A DNA stretch of 64,000 bases, taken from positions 749,001-813,000 of the forward strand of contig LR746266.1 in the NCBI GenBank assembly GCA_902729315.2, given 5' to 3'. Positions 1 to 27,959 of this stretch are shown here, piece by piece (the first letter of the stretch is position 1; each line of letters starts with the position of its first letter). The translations under genes and the position numbers were made by a program. A model generated the notes under the pieces. It was not told the DNA's origin, did not search any database, and saw nothing but the letters and a program-made list of their open reading frames with translations. The stretch comes from Spirodela intermedia. Taxonomy: Eukaryota > Streptophyta > Magnoliopsida > Alismatales > Araceae.

Positions 1-992
1 AGTCTTTTCGATCAGCTGTCGGATTGCTATTTCCTTGTTGTTCTATGTGCACGCAGGTTTATATGTGCTGCGGATTCTCATTCCGTGTGCTTATTGACGG
101 TCCAGCGCTGGGCAGATCGCTCCTCCGCCTGCGCTTAACATTATCATAAGCTACAGATGAGACTGCAGCACTTGCGTTGCTCGAGTCCTTCCGTCTGATG
201 AGGCGGAAGGACTCCGCATCTGTGACCGAAATTCTAAACTCCGATGTTGGAATTTACATTGCAAGCTCCGGTATTCTGGATTTTTTTCCATAGTTGAAGC
301 TATATGCTACGAACGGAACGGCCGCTTGCATTCAGCACGACGTAGATCTGCATCTGCGGCCGAAAAATCTACGAATCTGATTTTGTTCACAATTGAGACC
401 CTGAGACCCAGAATATGATCCGCTGCGATGCCTGTGCATAACCCGAGACACATCACATAGGGTGCGCTGGAATACCAAACTCGGTGTCACCCATCATAAC
501 TGGGAATCGTGCTTGGTTTCTTCAGTTTTCCCTCGCCATGTAATGCATGGCCTTAATATATGACCGGTGATTATAACTTGGTGGCCGCGAGAATCAGCGG
601 ATGCTGCTTGTTCTTCAATGGAGATTCTATAAATTGTTGCAGATTCTAGATTGAGATCTCGGTTCAAGAAAAGCGGGCACAATCTCATCATAAATCGGTC
701 CATAACCCGTAGTAGTTGGGTCATCTTAGATTTCTAAGGAGATGCAACACCATCCTAGATAATAATCTGATGTACAGTCAGTGTAGCAACAGGGAATGGA
801 ACCTGAAGTAAGTAGATTCAGAGCCATGGGCCACTAAACTAGGGGACATGTTCGTATCAGATTATAGGCCTTGCAGTGATTTGATGATCACTCCGACTTT
901 GGATTTCTATCCCTTTATCTGTTGCATTGCCCTATTATGTTAAGAGGTATATATATGAGATGGGATCACAATGCCGGTGGAATGCTCTTCAG
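1..992 (+). other. Sequence upstream of RPS23 exon 2, probably its first intron
   Basis: No gene is recognised here. The sequence ends with an acceptor AG at 991-992, directly before RPS23 coding sequence that lacks only the first codons. I looked for a short first exon (ATGGG followed by GT) and found none; the ATGGG at about 826 is followed by CC. The region is therefore best read as intron, with the start-codon exon left of the window. The short open frames here resemble nothing known. Confidence 0.5.
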
Positions 993-1710
<718 letters not shown>

Positions 1711-1950
1711 TTTCGCTGATTCTGGGGGTGCTGGCCAATTTTGTACTCTCGAGAGTGTTCTCCATTGAGTAGACGCTTGGCTTAGCCAGCAGCCGACGGT
1801 GTTGTTTTCCTTGCCAATTATTTTCACGAGAGTGCTCCCCATCTCCAGCTCTTGCTTCTTTAGAGACCATGTAATACCTATAAGTAGCTGCTTGCTACGA
1901 CTAGTGTTTGCTAGTGTTTGTCGAGCTTAAATCAACAATGAATAACTAGT

Positions 1951-1951
<1 letters not shown>

Positions 1952-1982
<31 letters not shown>
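1952..1982 (+). repeat. (AG)n microsatellite
   Basis: About 31 bp of uninterrupted AG dinucleotides about 340 bp downstream of the RPS23 stop codon. Confidence 0.95.
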
Positions 1983-1984
<2 letters not shown>

Positions 1985-2652
1985 TAAGGTTCTTCACGTG
2001 AGCTAAGCTCCCCACAGATCAAGCGAATACTGATAAATCTTACCGCTTCTCAGTTGGACGACTAGGTCTACACAAAAAACGATTATATTCTTATTTTCTG
2101 GTCAATCGGGCTAATTAATATGGTTTAACATATACACATGTTAAACACTGAACTACCCTCACGATTATACTCTCTCTCTCTGCCCCCTCTTCCCGAAATG
2201 TTTTGAATGCTGTCAATAGTATTTTATTTTCTTTTTCAAAACAGCACTATATTTATCAGATGATGCAAAATCTCTCCCCCCCTGGCAAGCGGTTTAGTCT
2301 CAGATGCCATAAAAAATAGTCAACGCTTAGAGAATGAGGACTTACCGAGAGGGCGTGAGATTCCCTTAGCTTGCTGGTTGACTGCGCGAGTACGATGAGG
2401 ACAGCACCTGCACATGCGGGTTTTCCCACTCAGCAAGACATCTAAACGGTCAAAAGCTCATCATCTGCCATAGTCGAGAGAGATGAAGATAAAGTTCACG
2501 ACAGGGGAGGGCCCAATTTCTCACGGTCAACCTGAAAATCTCCTCCAAATGTCCCACATGAAATTTCCGCGCGCCCCATTCTCTCTATCTTTGGTAGTGT
2601 TTGTCTTCTCTAGTTCCCGATATGGCACAGTCGATCTCCAAGGTTTTTCCTT
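1983..2652. other. Spacer between the convergent RPS23 and MCM8 genes
   Basis: The 3' ends of RPS23 (+) and MCM8 (-) face each other here. I see short pyrimidine runs (near 2170) and no convincing reading frame or RNA gene. Confidence 0.5.
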
Positions 2653-17226
<14,574 letters not shown>

Positions 17227-17289
17227 GCTGGACCAGTCTCTCTCCGTCGCACCCGGGACGGCAATCGATCACCTCGCTGCCTTCTAATT

Positions 17290-17321
17290 CCCTCCCCCCG
17301 CCCCCCTCCCCCCTCCCCCCT
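17290..17321 (-). promoter_or_regulatory. G-quadruplex-type tract upstream of MCM8
   Basis: The plus strand has five C runs of three to six bases separated by single T or G bases. The minus strand, which is MCM8 sense, therefore carries five G runs with one-base loops. The tract is about 65-95 nt before the chosen ATG, in the presumed 5' leader or core promoter. Such a run pattern fits the usual four-run G-quadruplex definition. Its function is inference. Confidence 0.7.
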
Positions 17322-17529
17322 CGGAGTTCCTATCACTCAACGCTGGGCCTCGGGTATATGAAAGCGGATGGAGGAGGGTTGGGGGTGTGTTTCCCGCCAA
17401 ATGAGCGACCTTCAATTTTGGCCAATGGCAGCGAGCCACGTTATCACCCAACAATTGGGTTTCACATTAAGCAGTTGAGGGAGATAAACAAACATATGAT
17501 AGATAGAGGTAGGGAGGGAGTAATGGAGG

Positions 17530-17530
<1 letters not shown>

Positions 17531-17578
<48 letters not shown>
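17531..17578 (+). repeat. (GA)n microsatellite
   Basis: About 48 bp of pure GA repeat about 300 bp upstream of the MCM8 start. Confidence 0.95.
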
Positions 17579-17581
<3 letters not shown>

Positions 17582-18368
17582 CTGTGGGTTTTGAAGGGAG
17601 AGGCTATTTACTTAAACCCCACCTTTTTCTAACATCTCTTATGTTGCTTCTCCAAAGTGATCTACATCTGCTAAATCACTAAAGAGGTGTGTGTTAGAGT
17701 CTTAAATTCTACAATATTATTATTATTATTATGTATTCTCTATGTCATCAATTCCACAATTCAATGACTCCTACAAGACCCTATCCTCATCTCAATGAAA
17801 GGTTCATGATTGAGATCCAACATAGCTCCAATGTGAAATCCAGGCCTATGTCACATGGTTGGGCCCTCATGTAGTGGTGCTGCACACTCTCTTAGCAACT
17901 AGCTAACCATTTTAATGTCTTATGTTCTCTCACATCAATGTACATCCCCCACTTTATATGGGGGCAAAGGTCACCAACTAGTCATTATATCTCCCCTTGA
18001 CTCCAATGTCAATTATTACATGGCCATCACACTATTTCTTAGCACCTCCACCATAGAATGAGAATTACAATTCTTCTATGGTGCTCTCATCATTGCATGT
18101 GCACCTCATACTATGTGTGTCCTCCACGTTGTGTACAATTGTTGTGCTACATAACTTAATGTTACGAGAACGAATCAGAGTATGGCAAGATATTAGTGTG
18201 GTGCCACAAGCATGCATAGTCTGAAGGGTGTGCATGATACGATGGATGTGGAATGACAGGTGCATGTAGTATGAGGCATACTCATGTGATAGTAGGCTGT
18301 CAAAAAATGTTGTGATGACCACACTAAAGTGAGAGTCAAAGGGGGATGCAATTAGTTGGAAAACCCTT

Positions 18369-18518
18369 CCCCTATATAAAAGAGGGCAATGGCTATTGTA
18401 TTAGGAAGAATAGAATGCACTAAAAGTTATGAGCATCCTTGACATAATGATGTCAGACAATTGGCTAGACATCAAGAGAGCATGTAGTGCTAACACATGG
18501 GAGGTCAACCATGTGACA
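18369..18518 (+). repeat. 3' part of the left LTR, with TATA box
   Basis: CCCCTATATAAA, then ACAATTGGCTAGA 88 bp on, ending TGACA just before a TGGTATCAAA primer site at 18521-18530. The spacing equals that of the copy at 30042. The CTATATAAA is a probable element promoter. Confidence 0.6.
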
Positions 18519-18530
18519 ATTGGTATCAAA

Positions 18531-20690
18531 ATATGAATTATCAAAGAAGTAAAAGAGATGGTAGGTGAAGGAAGAGCTTAAGATTTACAATCAACAAGTT
18601 TGGAGCAGCAACTCAAATGTGTTGGAAAAAATTTAGAAATAGTTGACTTTCAAGAGAAACAACAATAGACTACTATTAATGTCTCTGATTTTGATAATTA
18701 TGAGTAAAATTTATTGATATGCACTTATTGAGTATTCATATATATTTATATATCTCACGAATATGTCCTAAATATTCAAAACATTCAACATGATTACTAT
18801 ATGAAATGTCCCTTATTGATTTTATGATCATATTACTAATGATCAAATCTAAGGCACTAATCTTGAAGATTAAATGATTGTTCATATTATAAACTTTTCA
18901 ACAAAAATATCAGCTAAGTAATCATTTTCAAATGAAATGATAAGAATATAGTTAAATAGATAGAAGTAAATCATGCAAGTTGCCTTATCTTTGATTATAT
19001 ATTTTTCTAGAAATATTATATGTTAGTTATTATTTTAAAATAATGATAAATAGATTACTTAAGATCTCATGTGGATTAAATCATCAAGAAAGTAAGAAAA
19101 TAAAAGAGGCTAAAGTTTAAACATAGTATTTTGATGGTGGCATATCTCATGTGGTCATTTGGATCTGACATAGATATCCAACTGTTATCCATCAAGGTAG
19201 AAAATTCCGATTTAAATTTGAACGAAAATAACAAGGGAATAGGGAGATTCAAATATTGAAAGGTTCAAAAGTAATTACCATGTCTTTTGAAAATTGATAA
19301 ATTTTGAATGAGGTTATCAAAATTGAGGATCAGATAAAATCAAGAAATTATTTAAATTGATTGCTTACACAAAGATTCAAGCAAGAACATCAAGCTCTTT
19401 AGGTTGTATGCATCAATGATGTGTGATAAGACCACATTATCTTCTTTAGTTGATTTTGCCAAAATGATCAACTTCAATTTCATAGTTCTTGCTCTCCATC
19501 AAGCCCAAAGATAATTGTGTGGTGACAGGAGAATGATTTGAGTAAAGACATGTGGTGTGGTAATTATATTTGACCTGAGAAAAGCTAAGATCTAAGGAGA
19601 CAAACTTGAGGGATTTAAACTATTGATCTTGTGAAAATTAGTGTGTAATTTATGATAAAATTAATAAAGACTAAAGTGAAGTTTTTTATGGGATTAGAAT
19701 TAGTTTAGTGAAGGGTAAACAAGTATAAAATTTGTATGTCCTTTATGAGTGAGAGTTGAGCCTAATCACCATGTGTGTTGTCACATATTGTGACACATAT
19801 ATACATCTTGTATAAATTGAAAAATATATAGAAATACTATAAATCCTAATTAATTCCCTCTCTTAATGTTTTACTTGACCCTGTAGTTCTAATAATAACA
19901 ATTTTTTTTGCAACTTCAAATTCATGCCCACAATATGAAGGAACTACATAAGTGATTATTAGAAAGACTAATAATGAGACTTGGGTGAAGTAGACAAATG
20001 TTGAGGTTAGAGAGAGTGTGGAACTTGACAACAAACTTCAAGGTAGTCAAGGGGGCACTAGTAGAGATCCCTAGGCAGATTAAGAATGAACAAAATTTTC
20101 AAGTCTTAGAACTAAAACACTTTCAAGAAAAGATAGACATGTTTGAACATGACAACTTCTTATTAAACTTAGAAGAAAGTATTTAAAAAATTATGGTGCT
20201 GAAGAAGAATAGAAAGATAACTAATCACTTTCTAACATGGAGCATTAAATTGGATGACACTAATGCTCAAGAGATGGTAACTAATTACTCATTGGCACTA
20301 GGGATGACTTTTAACATGAGCTCATCCTACAATTATGGCCAACTAATTGTTGTTTGTGATGTAGTAATGAGCCTCAAATAGACATAGATTACATAAGAAT
20401 ATGTCTAAAAGTACATGACCCATGCTTGATATTGAGGATATGTCTAAGACAAATAAATTGTTTGACTTCTTTATAAGTCTCCAACTATGGGCACATATTG
20501 AGCAAAAGAGAAAGGAGGTGTAAGACTTGTAGGCAACAATCATGGTAACAACATCCTAAGTCATCTTATATTAACCAAAAGAGTTGACCCCAAAAAATTA
20601 GTAACATGAGTAACCAAGTTCTACAAAGGAGCATATATCTATAGAGAAGTATGAATAAGGGAAATTCACTATAGCCCTCACAACACGTGG
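18531..20690 (+). other. AT-rich interior, no intact gene
   Basis: By position behind a plus-strand primer site this would be the gag region. Two fragments, 19998-20186 and 20193-20381, are open in the plus strand but match no family I recognise. Confidence 0.4.
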
Positions 20691-20699
20691 CCACAATAG

Positions 20700-22100
20700 T
20701 AATCAACTAGCATCACCTTGGGTTGAGCAACATCTTCCATTGCAGCTTGTTGCTATGCAAGATATAGAGTTTCACCCTTTGGCATATAATAGTTAGTCCT
20801 CCAAAAAATGTCATGTAATGGTTAATGTACACTTGTTGTGGGAGATGTTTTGTTTGCACATAATCTTTATATGCCACATGGACTTCTTGTAATAGGTCAA
20901 AGGAGTCTCCAAACACTATTAATGTGGTAGGTGATTTTTGCCAGCTCACTTTCTCAATACATCTATGAAAACATTCTCCTTATTTACAATGTTTTGTTAT
21001 ATTCTTTAAAGTCATATTCTTTAAAGATGTTTTGTTACCTTACATGCTTAAGTGTCAATCGTCACTTAGACTCAAATTAGTTGGTGGTTACATTGTTGAT
21101 GTACATTTGAAGTTAGTGGATGATGGTGATTAATTCATACTAATGTACCAAATAATGTTTCTTAGTGTTATTGAGCTTATAGTTCTCAAGGTGATGGGGT
21201 GTCTCTCGTGACTTAACACTTTAAAAACTTTTTCGGAGATGTCTATGTGCCACAGATTTAGTAACCTCAAGATTAATTCATTAGCAAAAACATCTATTGG
21301 CTTGTAAAATACTTTATAGCACATCGTTCTACATTATTATGACCTCTACTTGTGGAGCAGGTTAGTAAGAGGTGCTACTAACCAAGAGAAATTTTTAATA
21401 AAGTAGTGATAATAGTTGGTGATATGGACAACCAAAGTCCAAAGATACTATGTGATGTTGGTCAGTCCTAATAACTTGAATCTTGATATAGTTTATGTAC
21501 ATTTTATTGTAGTCAATTTTGTGGCCTTAGAATTCTATTTTGGAGATGGCAAAGATACATTTGGTTAAAGTGAAAAATATTGTGTTTGTGAAGAGTCTTC
21601 AAGATCATTTGTAATTGCTCATTGTGGTCCACTATAATGATGTTGAAGATAAGAAAGTCATCTTGATAAATGACCACAATTTGTATATTGGTTAGTGCAA
21701 AAGACATAATTGAGAACTTAATGAGCTATAACAAGTCACATAAATAACTTTATACTTGTTTACTTCTTTTATAAATATCTATTGGTTCCTCCTTTTAAGA
21801 TTCAATTGAGAGAAGATTAGGCACCTCTCAATTGGTCAAATAATTATCATGCATTGTGGACCATATATTTATTCTTGTTGATAATTTTGTTGAGGTTCAT
21901 GTAGTCGACATAGAGTCTTAACATGATGCCTTTTTTCTATTGGAAAAGAACTGAGGTCCTAAATAATGATTTGGAGGGCTTGATATGTCTTGCCTTTAGT
22001 ATTATATCCCTTTAGGTGCACTATTGACATCTTATATCATGTATTTATTAGTAGGGCCACTTTAGGTCAGAGCTTGATGACATGATTGATGTCATGTCAA
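20700..22100 (-). mobile_element. Ty3/gypsy polymerase remnant
   Basis: On the minus strand, near 21.9-22.0 kb, a broken frame reads like the gypsy reverse transcriptase entry (LRLYVDYMNLNKI, where active copies have LCVDYRALNK). Near 21.5-21.7 kb follow the SFALTN segment, the polymerase motif VVIYQDDFLIF (usually YLDDILVF) and a thumb segment. Frameshifts and stops are many. Below this, to about 20.7 kb, fragments could be RNase H or integrase but are too decayed to call. Confidence 0.65.
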
Positions 22101-22109
22101 TATGGTAGT

Positions 22110-23500
22110 AGTAGAAGTAACTTATTTGGTAAGAAATATTTGTATTCTAATACTCATGAATGTGCTTCAATGGCTCCAATTTGATTTCACCAGTCACATT
22201 TGACTCCTTTCTCATGTAAGCCATTATGAAAGTTTAGTGTTTAAATGAACTAAAGGGCAGGTGTAGGTGGTCATATATCTAACATAAAATTAAGTACACT
22301 TGTCCAAATCATCTATAAACATGACAAAGTAGTCCACTTGTCCCATCCACACTCTAACCTGAAGAGAAATAGACTTAGTCATGTTGATCAAATATTAGGT
22401 CAAAGTGTATACCATTTTGATAAAGCTTCCTACTCACGTTAATAGTAGATTGATTTTTTGTGTCTCTTCATGCGCCACAAAATTATGTGTGGTGCCATTA
22501 GTAATCTTGGCCCTAATAAGATTATTATTAGCCTCTGCTTGCACACATATTAGATGTTGTAATTTGAGTTTAGGCTTTACTAGTGGTGAATTGACCATGA
22601 CACCTAACACTTAGAAAGTGCTTACACCGTGTACTTACGTACCAATAGTTCTTGTTGCTTTTGAATCAAGTTGAGTCATTAACATGCGTTGCCTTATTTT
22701 TACAATTAATCTGATAACATGATAATTTATGAAATAAAGAAGATAAATCTCTATTTTTTCTTCATGATTTCATGTAGAAATAACATGCAAATAAATCTAG
22801 AAAATTTTAGTATCCTTGACATGTTGGAGATAGAAACATAGTGACTCAACTCCTAGCATCCTAATATAGTTTTTATTTTTTTTACATAGTGTATGTAATT
22901 CCATTTGTCTCCAAAATAAAATCAGATTTTATTAAATGTTTTAGTTAAAATTTTCAATAAAAAATTTATTTTTGACATATGTGATCATTATCTTTTGGAT
23001 GTCTAATACCAATAATTATATTTGAGTTCAATTTCATTTTTTCTTAGGTCATTAAGTTATATAAATAATCAGCCTTTAAATCTAAATATGCACAGTATTT
23101 AAAATATATATTATTTCATGGTCCAAACCTTGTTCAAATGGATAGTTAATCATAGAATTTTGTATCATCTCATTTAGATGTTTATAACATCAATAGGTTT
23201 ACACTTATATAGGGTTAATTTTATGCATGTACAATAGATGATTACTTATATTTAAGTTTTTTTTCTAAGTCTTAAAATCTTGAAAATATATATTTTTGTC
23301 TTAGGGTAGTAGATTAAGCCAAAGGAACTCTAAATATCTATGGTTTGACTGAGACTCTTAAATATCTCCATCACACACAATAGTAGTTTGATAATATATG
23401 TAAGATTGAATGTAATATGTGTTTACAATGATTGATTCAAATCACTATCCCTTTAATGAAATGGTCCCTTACAAGAAAAGTATCCTATTTTGATACTATT
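22110..23500. other. AT-rich spacer within the retrotransposon block
   Basis: No recognisable coding sequence or clear repeat pair. It may hold a decayed LTR of one of the flanking gypsy remnants. Confidence 0.35.
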
Positions 23501-24289
23501 ATCCATGATGACCAAACTTTAGAAGATGTTTTCATGAAATTAATATCTATAAGCCTTGAGGAGTTGGCTTAAGATTTTTTTATTCTATTTTGAATTAGTA
23601 TTCATTCTTGATATTTTAATAATATAGGGAGAATTGGTTGGCTTTTGTTATTTATTTTGAGTGTCTTGTTGAGCTGAGATATATGGAACACTAAGTGAAT
23701 AGTTAAATGATTTGACAATTAGAGTTTGTATGCCACTAGTCTAATTCTTTCTATATCTAGAATATGAACCAAAATAATGAAGATTTAACTTCTCATTTTC
23801 TTTTTTTGCTAGAGATCTCATCTAATATGGTTTCATCTTGAGGAATACAAAATCACCCACTTCTAATTCAACTCCTCTAAAATGTTTATCTATATTAAAC
23901 TTCATCCTCACTCGTACTTTATACAAGTTGAATTTTAAAATCTTGAAGATAGCACTTCATTCTGAAAGCAATTGATCTATAACATCAAGAGGTGAAGTAG
24001 ATGTCTCATTTTGATAAGTTTTGGGGGTTCCTTATAATATGCTACTCAGAAAAGGGTCATTTTAATAAAAAAATTATATGAAGTATTGTAGCTATATTCT
24101 ACTTGGTGAAGTCATAATTTCTACTCTTTCAACTTATCAAAAATTGTACATCTCAAGTAATTTTCTAAGCATTTATTGACTACTTCAATATGTCTATCTA
24201 TTTGAGGGTGGTAAGAAGAGCTAAATTTGACTTCAATCCTTTGTAATGTGTGTAGCTCACACCAAAATGCACTTAAGAATATTTGTCTC

Positions 24290-27200
24290 TTATTACAGAC
24301 TACTATTTTTGAAAAACCCTTGAAGTTTTATATTTTCTTTGATGAATACTTGATTGACCTCCTTGATTGAGAATGGATAATATAGAGTAATAAAATAACT
24401 ATACTTACTTAATATATCCACTATGACTAATATTACATTCGGCTCATATGATTTGAACAAACCTTCAATGAAATTCATTAAGGATCTTTACATATTTGTG
24501 TAAGTATAAGCAATGGTTGTAGAAGTTTAATTGGCAAAAATAAAAAAGATTTACATTACAAGTAATTAAGGTAATAAATTATTGATATGTATCTTTATAT
24601 CTCTCTTTATTTCTTGCTAATAGAACTGTTGCGAAATTCTATGGTATGTTTTTTGGAGCCCAAAATGACCTCCCATTAGGCTTTCATAAAATAAATATAA
24701 CACTCTAGTAATTAAAGGGGAATTATTTGATGTATCTCTCTTAGATAAAGAAGTTTTAATATGTCTTGGTCCACAACTAGTTGAACAACTTTGAGATCAA
24801 TGGAGTGATGTGCTATTACCTCATTTAGTTCAACTTTGGAGAAATAACGAAGACAAGTTAATGCATCTATAGCCTTATTGTTCTTTCCCTCATATTTAAT
24901 TTCAAAACTATAGCTCATTAATTTTACCAAATATTTATGATATTCAATATAAATTTTCTTCTATTCAAACAAGATTAAGATTATATTGGTCTATTCTGAT
25001 GATAAAATGTTGACACATAATATAATATCTCTATTTCCTTATTGTAATATTATGGCCATCAACTCTTGCTCATAAGTCGATTTCAATTTAGCTCTCATTA
25101 GAAGTGCTTAACATAAATAAACTATTGGGTGCCCTTGTTGCATGAAAACAACCCCAAACACTTAATCCAAAAGTGTCAGTTTTCACAAAAAATTATTGTA
25201 AATTTTTTGGTAATGCTAATATTGGAGCACTAGTCATTACTTGTTTAAAGGTAAAGAAGGTGACTTGTGCTTTTCCTAACCAATAGAATACATCTTTCTT
25301 AGTAATGTGTTAGTGATCACACAATTGAAGCATAATTAGTGATAAATCTTTTGTAATATCCAATGGGCCCTAGAAACCTACAAAATTCTTTAAGATTTCT
25401 AAGAATTGGCTAATTAGTCATAAAAAATATCTTCTCCTTATTGGCTTCTACTCCTTTTGTTGACACCTAGTGGCCCAAATACTTTAGCTTACTTCTCTAA
25501 ATTTATATTTGTTGATATTTATATGAAGAGAATTTCAAAGATAATAAAGAATACATTTCTTATATGATGCAAATGTTCAACAATCGTAACCCTATTTACT
25601 AGTATATCATTAAAAAAAACAAATACGAACCACATTAATTGATGTTGGAATATTTGATTTATAAGTGATTGAAAGGTTGCTGATGCATTTGACAATCCTA
25701 AATACATGACTTTAAATTCATAATGATCGTGATGAGTTTTAAATGTAGTCTTAGGTGCATTTTTTCTTTCATTTTGATATGATAATGTCATGATTAAATT
25801 AAGTTTTGAAAAAAAACTAATTTCCCATGTAATTCATTTAGTAGCTCATCTACTATTAGAATATGGTATTAGTTAAGAATTGTAGCTTTATTTAAAATTC
25901 TATATTCTATAAAAACTCTTCATCCACTAAGACTTGCATAAAGATTGTACAAATGTTGTATGACCTTTGTTGATATGAGTTCTCAGATTATTATTTCAAT
26001 CTTATTTTTCTAAAAATGAGAGTATTTGTAAGGCCTGAAGCTAGTAGGTTTCGTTCCGAGTAATAGATGAATGGTATGATCAACATGGTGCTTAGGTGAC
26101 CTTCTTGTCAATGCTTCAAAAATCTTGAGATATTCTCATTTCAAGTTGATTTCTAGATCATTAGGTGCATTATGTCTTTATTTGAGTAAATATGATGCAA
26201 TTCAACTATATATATATTGTTACTCTTAAGTTATTTTCCTCCTCTTCTTGGTGATGTATTAATTTTTATGATACTAGGGTCCTCTTTGAAAAGGTGAATT
26301 TTACCTCCTATCATCAATCTCATTATAAACTTCTCATAATTTGAAAGGATCCACCTTAGAGTTCTTAATCACTGTATATCTAAAATCACATCCATGCCAC
26401 TCAATTCTAATAGTGAGAAATCTTGTATTATCAATACATCTTATGTATGAAGAGGAATAATCTTGCAAATTGTTATTTTTCTTATTGTGTTACTATTATC
26501 CATAACTATGTTGTAGTCATTTAACTTCTCCATTTATAAGGATAACTTGTCAATTATTTTGGTGCACAAGAAATTATGAGTTACTTAGTTGTCAATGGTA
26601 TAGACACCTTGACGTCATAATTTTTTTCCGTAGTTTCATAGTCCCTTGTTGAGTAATTCTCATGATTGAATTTAAGGACACGTGCAATGAAGGCATTCTC
26701 ATCTGTGTTGTCATCCTCTACACTCTTTTAGTCTTCATCCATAGTAATAATGTACACCTCATTTTTACAATAGTACCCTAGAGCAAATTTTATTATAGTA
26801 GTAACAAAGTTTTTTTATATTTTCTCTTTTGAAATTCCTAGTATGTCAATTTGAGTATCTTGTAATTATTCATAAGTGGCTTGGATGTCATAGAATTTCC
26901 CCTTGATGTGCTTTTTGTTGAATTCTAATATTATTTTATGAAATTACCTATATTATTTATATTATGGAATTCTCTTATATAAGAGTCATGACGTGTTTGA
27001 AGTGATTTGTTGTAAACTCATTAGTTGTTGCAATAAACTCTTTATCTTGGACATCTTTAACTATTTCTCCAATTGACTATTAAAGTCAGGTCAATCTCGA
27101 GATGGAAACCTATCTTCTATCTAGAAGTATCATTCTAAGGCTTCTCCCTCTATACTCAACATAATTTTCTTTAGTCTATCATGCTCTAGCATGGGGTTTA

Positions 27201-27807
27201 GGCAGAAATATCTCTCAACAGATTTTATCCATCCCTTAGGCCCATCTCTTTGGAAAATTGATAACTCTATCATTTGATTTATTTATGTTTGATCATCTTG
27301 TGAAGCTTGGCTCAAATGAGTGGTGACATTATATGGTTGCCTTAGTTACTCTCTTGGATCTTCATTTGGATGCAAATTAAAGTATTGATCCCTTGTGGAT
27401 AATTTTTAGAGAATCTAGTTAAGGATTTATGTTTGCTCGATTAGGGATTGTTCTTGCTTAACATATTTTTATTTTAGTGATGTGACCTCATTTTCTAGTG
27501 AAGTCATATGATGTGCCTTAGACATGGTGAGCATCTACCAATCAAGGTAGGTTTTAATTTGTACTAGATGATCATTCTTCCTACAACATATCTACCAAAT
27601 CTTTTACCAATGTTCTAACTTTTTGAAAAATAATATGGAATTATGATCAAATAGAATTATTATAAGAATTACCTTTGTTTTCTTAAATTCGTTGTAATCC
27701 AAACTTGAAACGAATTTCTGCTTCAGCTTTGCTAGTTCGATCCCTATTAGGGTGCAAACAAAATCTTGCTCTCTTAAAAAGACCAAGATGTCCTACTTTG
27801 ATACCAA
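24290..27807 (-). mobile_element. Ty3/gypsy LTR retrotransposon, degenerate
   Basis: Read on the minus strand the order is that of gypsy: primer site at 27806-27791; a gag fragment near 27.26-27.08 kb (GWIKSVERYF, then a stop where family copies have EW); reverse transcriptase at 25791-25519 (HYEFKVMYLGLSNASATFQ); RNase H end at 24930-24712 (YEGKNNKAIDAL); integrase core at 24478-24293 (MNFIEGLFKSYEP, VDILSKYSYFI). The polymerase box reads FFNDIL, with Asn for the first catalytic Asp. Stops and frameshifts are frequent. A partner LTR at the low-coordinate end was not found by eye. Confidence 0.8.
27791..27806 (-). other. Primer-binding site of the minus-strand gypsy element
   Basis: The minus strand reads TGGTATCAAAGTAGGA. 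It is directly preceded by sequence ending TTAACA, as an LTR end would be. The LTR itself must start at about 27808 and run to higher coordinates; its far border is not clear. Confidence 0.7.
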
Positions 27808-27959
27808 TGTTAAGAACCTCTCAATTTTTGGTGATTGTACACCCAAATCCTACCTTAGAAGTGGCTCCACTCATGGAATTAACACTTCTCTTGTATTGGA
27901 GAACCATACATAAGAATTAACAATGGAAAATGGAAAGACAATAGAAGAATATCAAATAA

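Noticed and set aside
19998-20381. Two plus-strand frames in the retrotransposon block
   Set aside because: Separated by a stop and without family similarity. Possibly decayed gag, not called as a gene.
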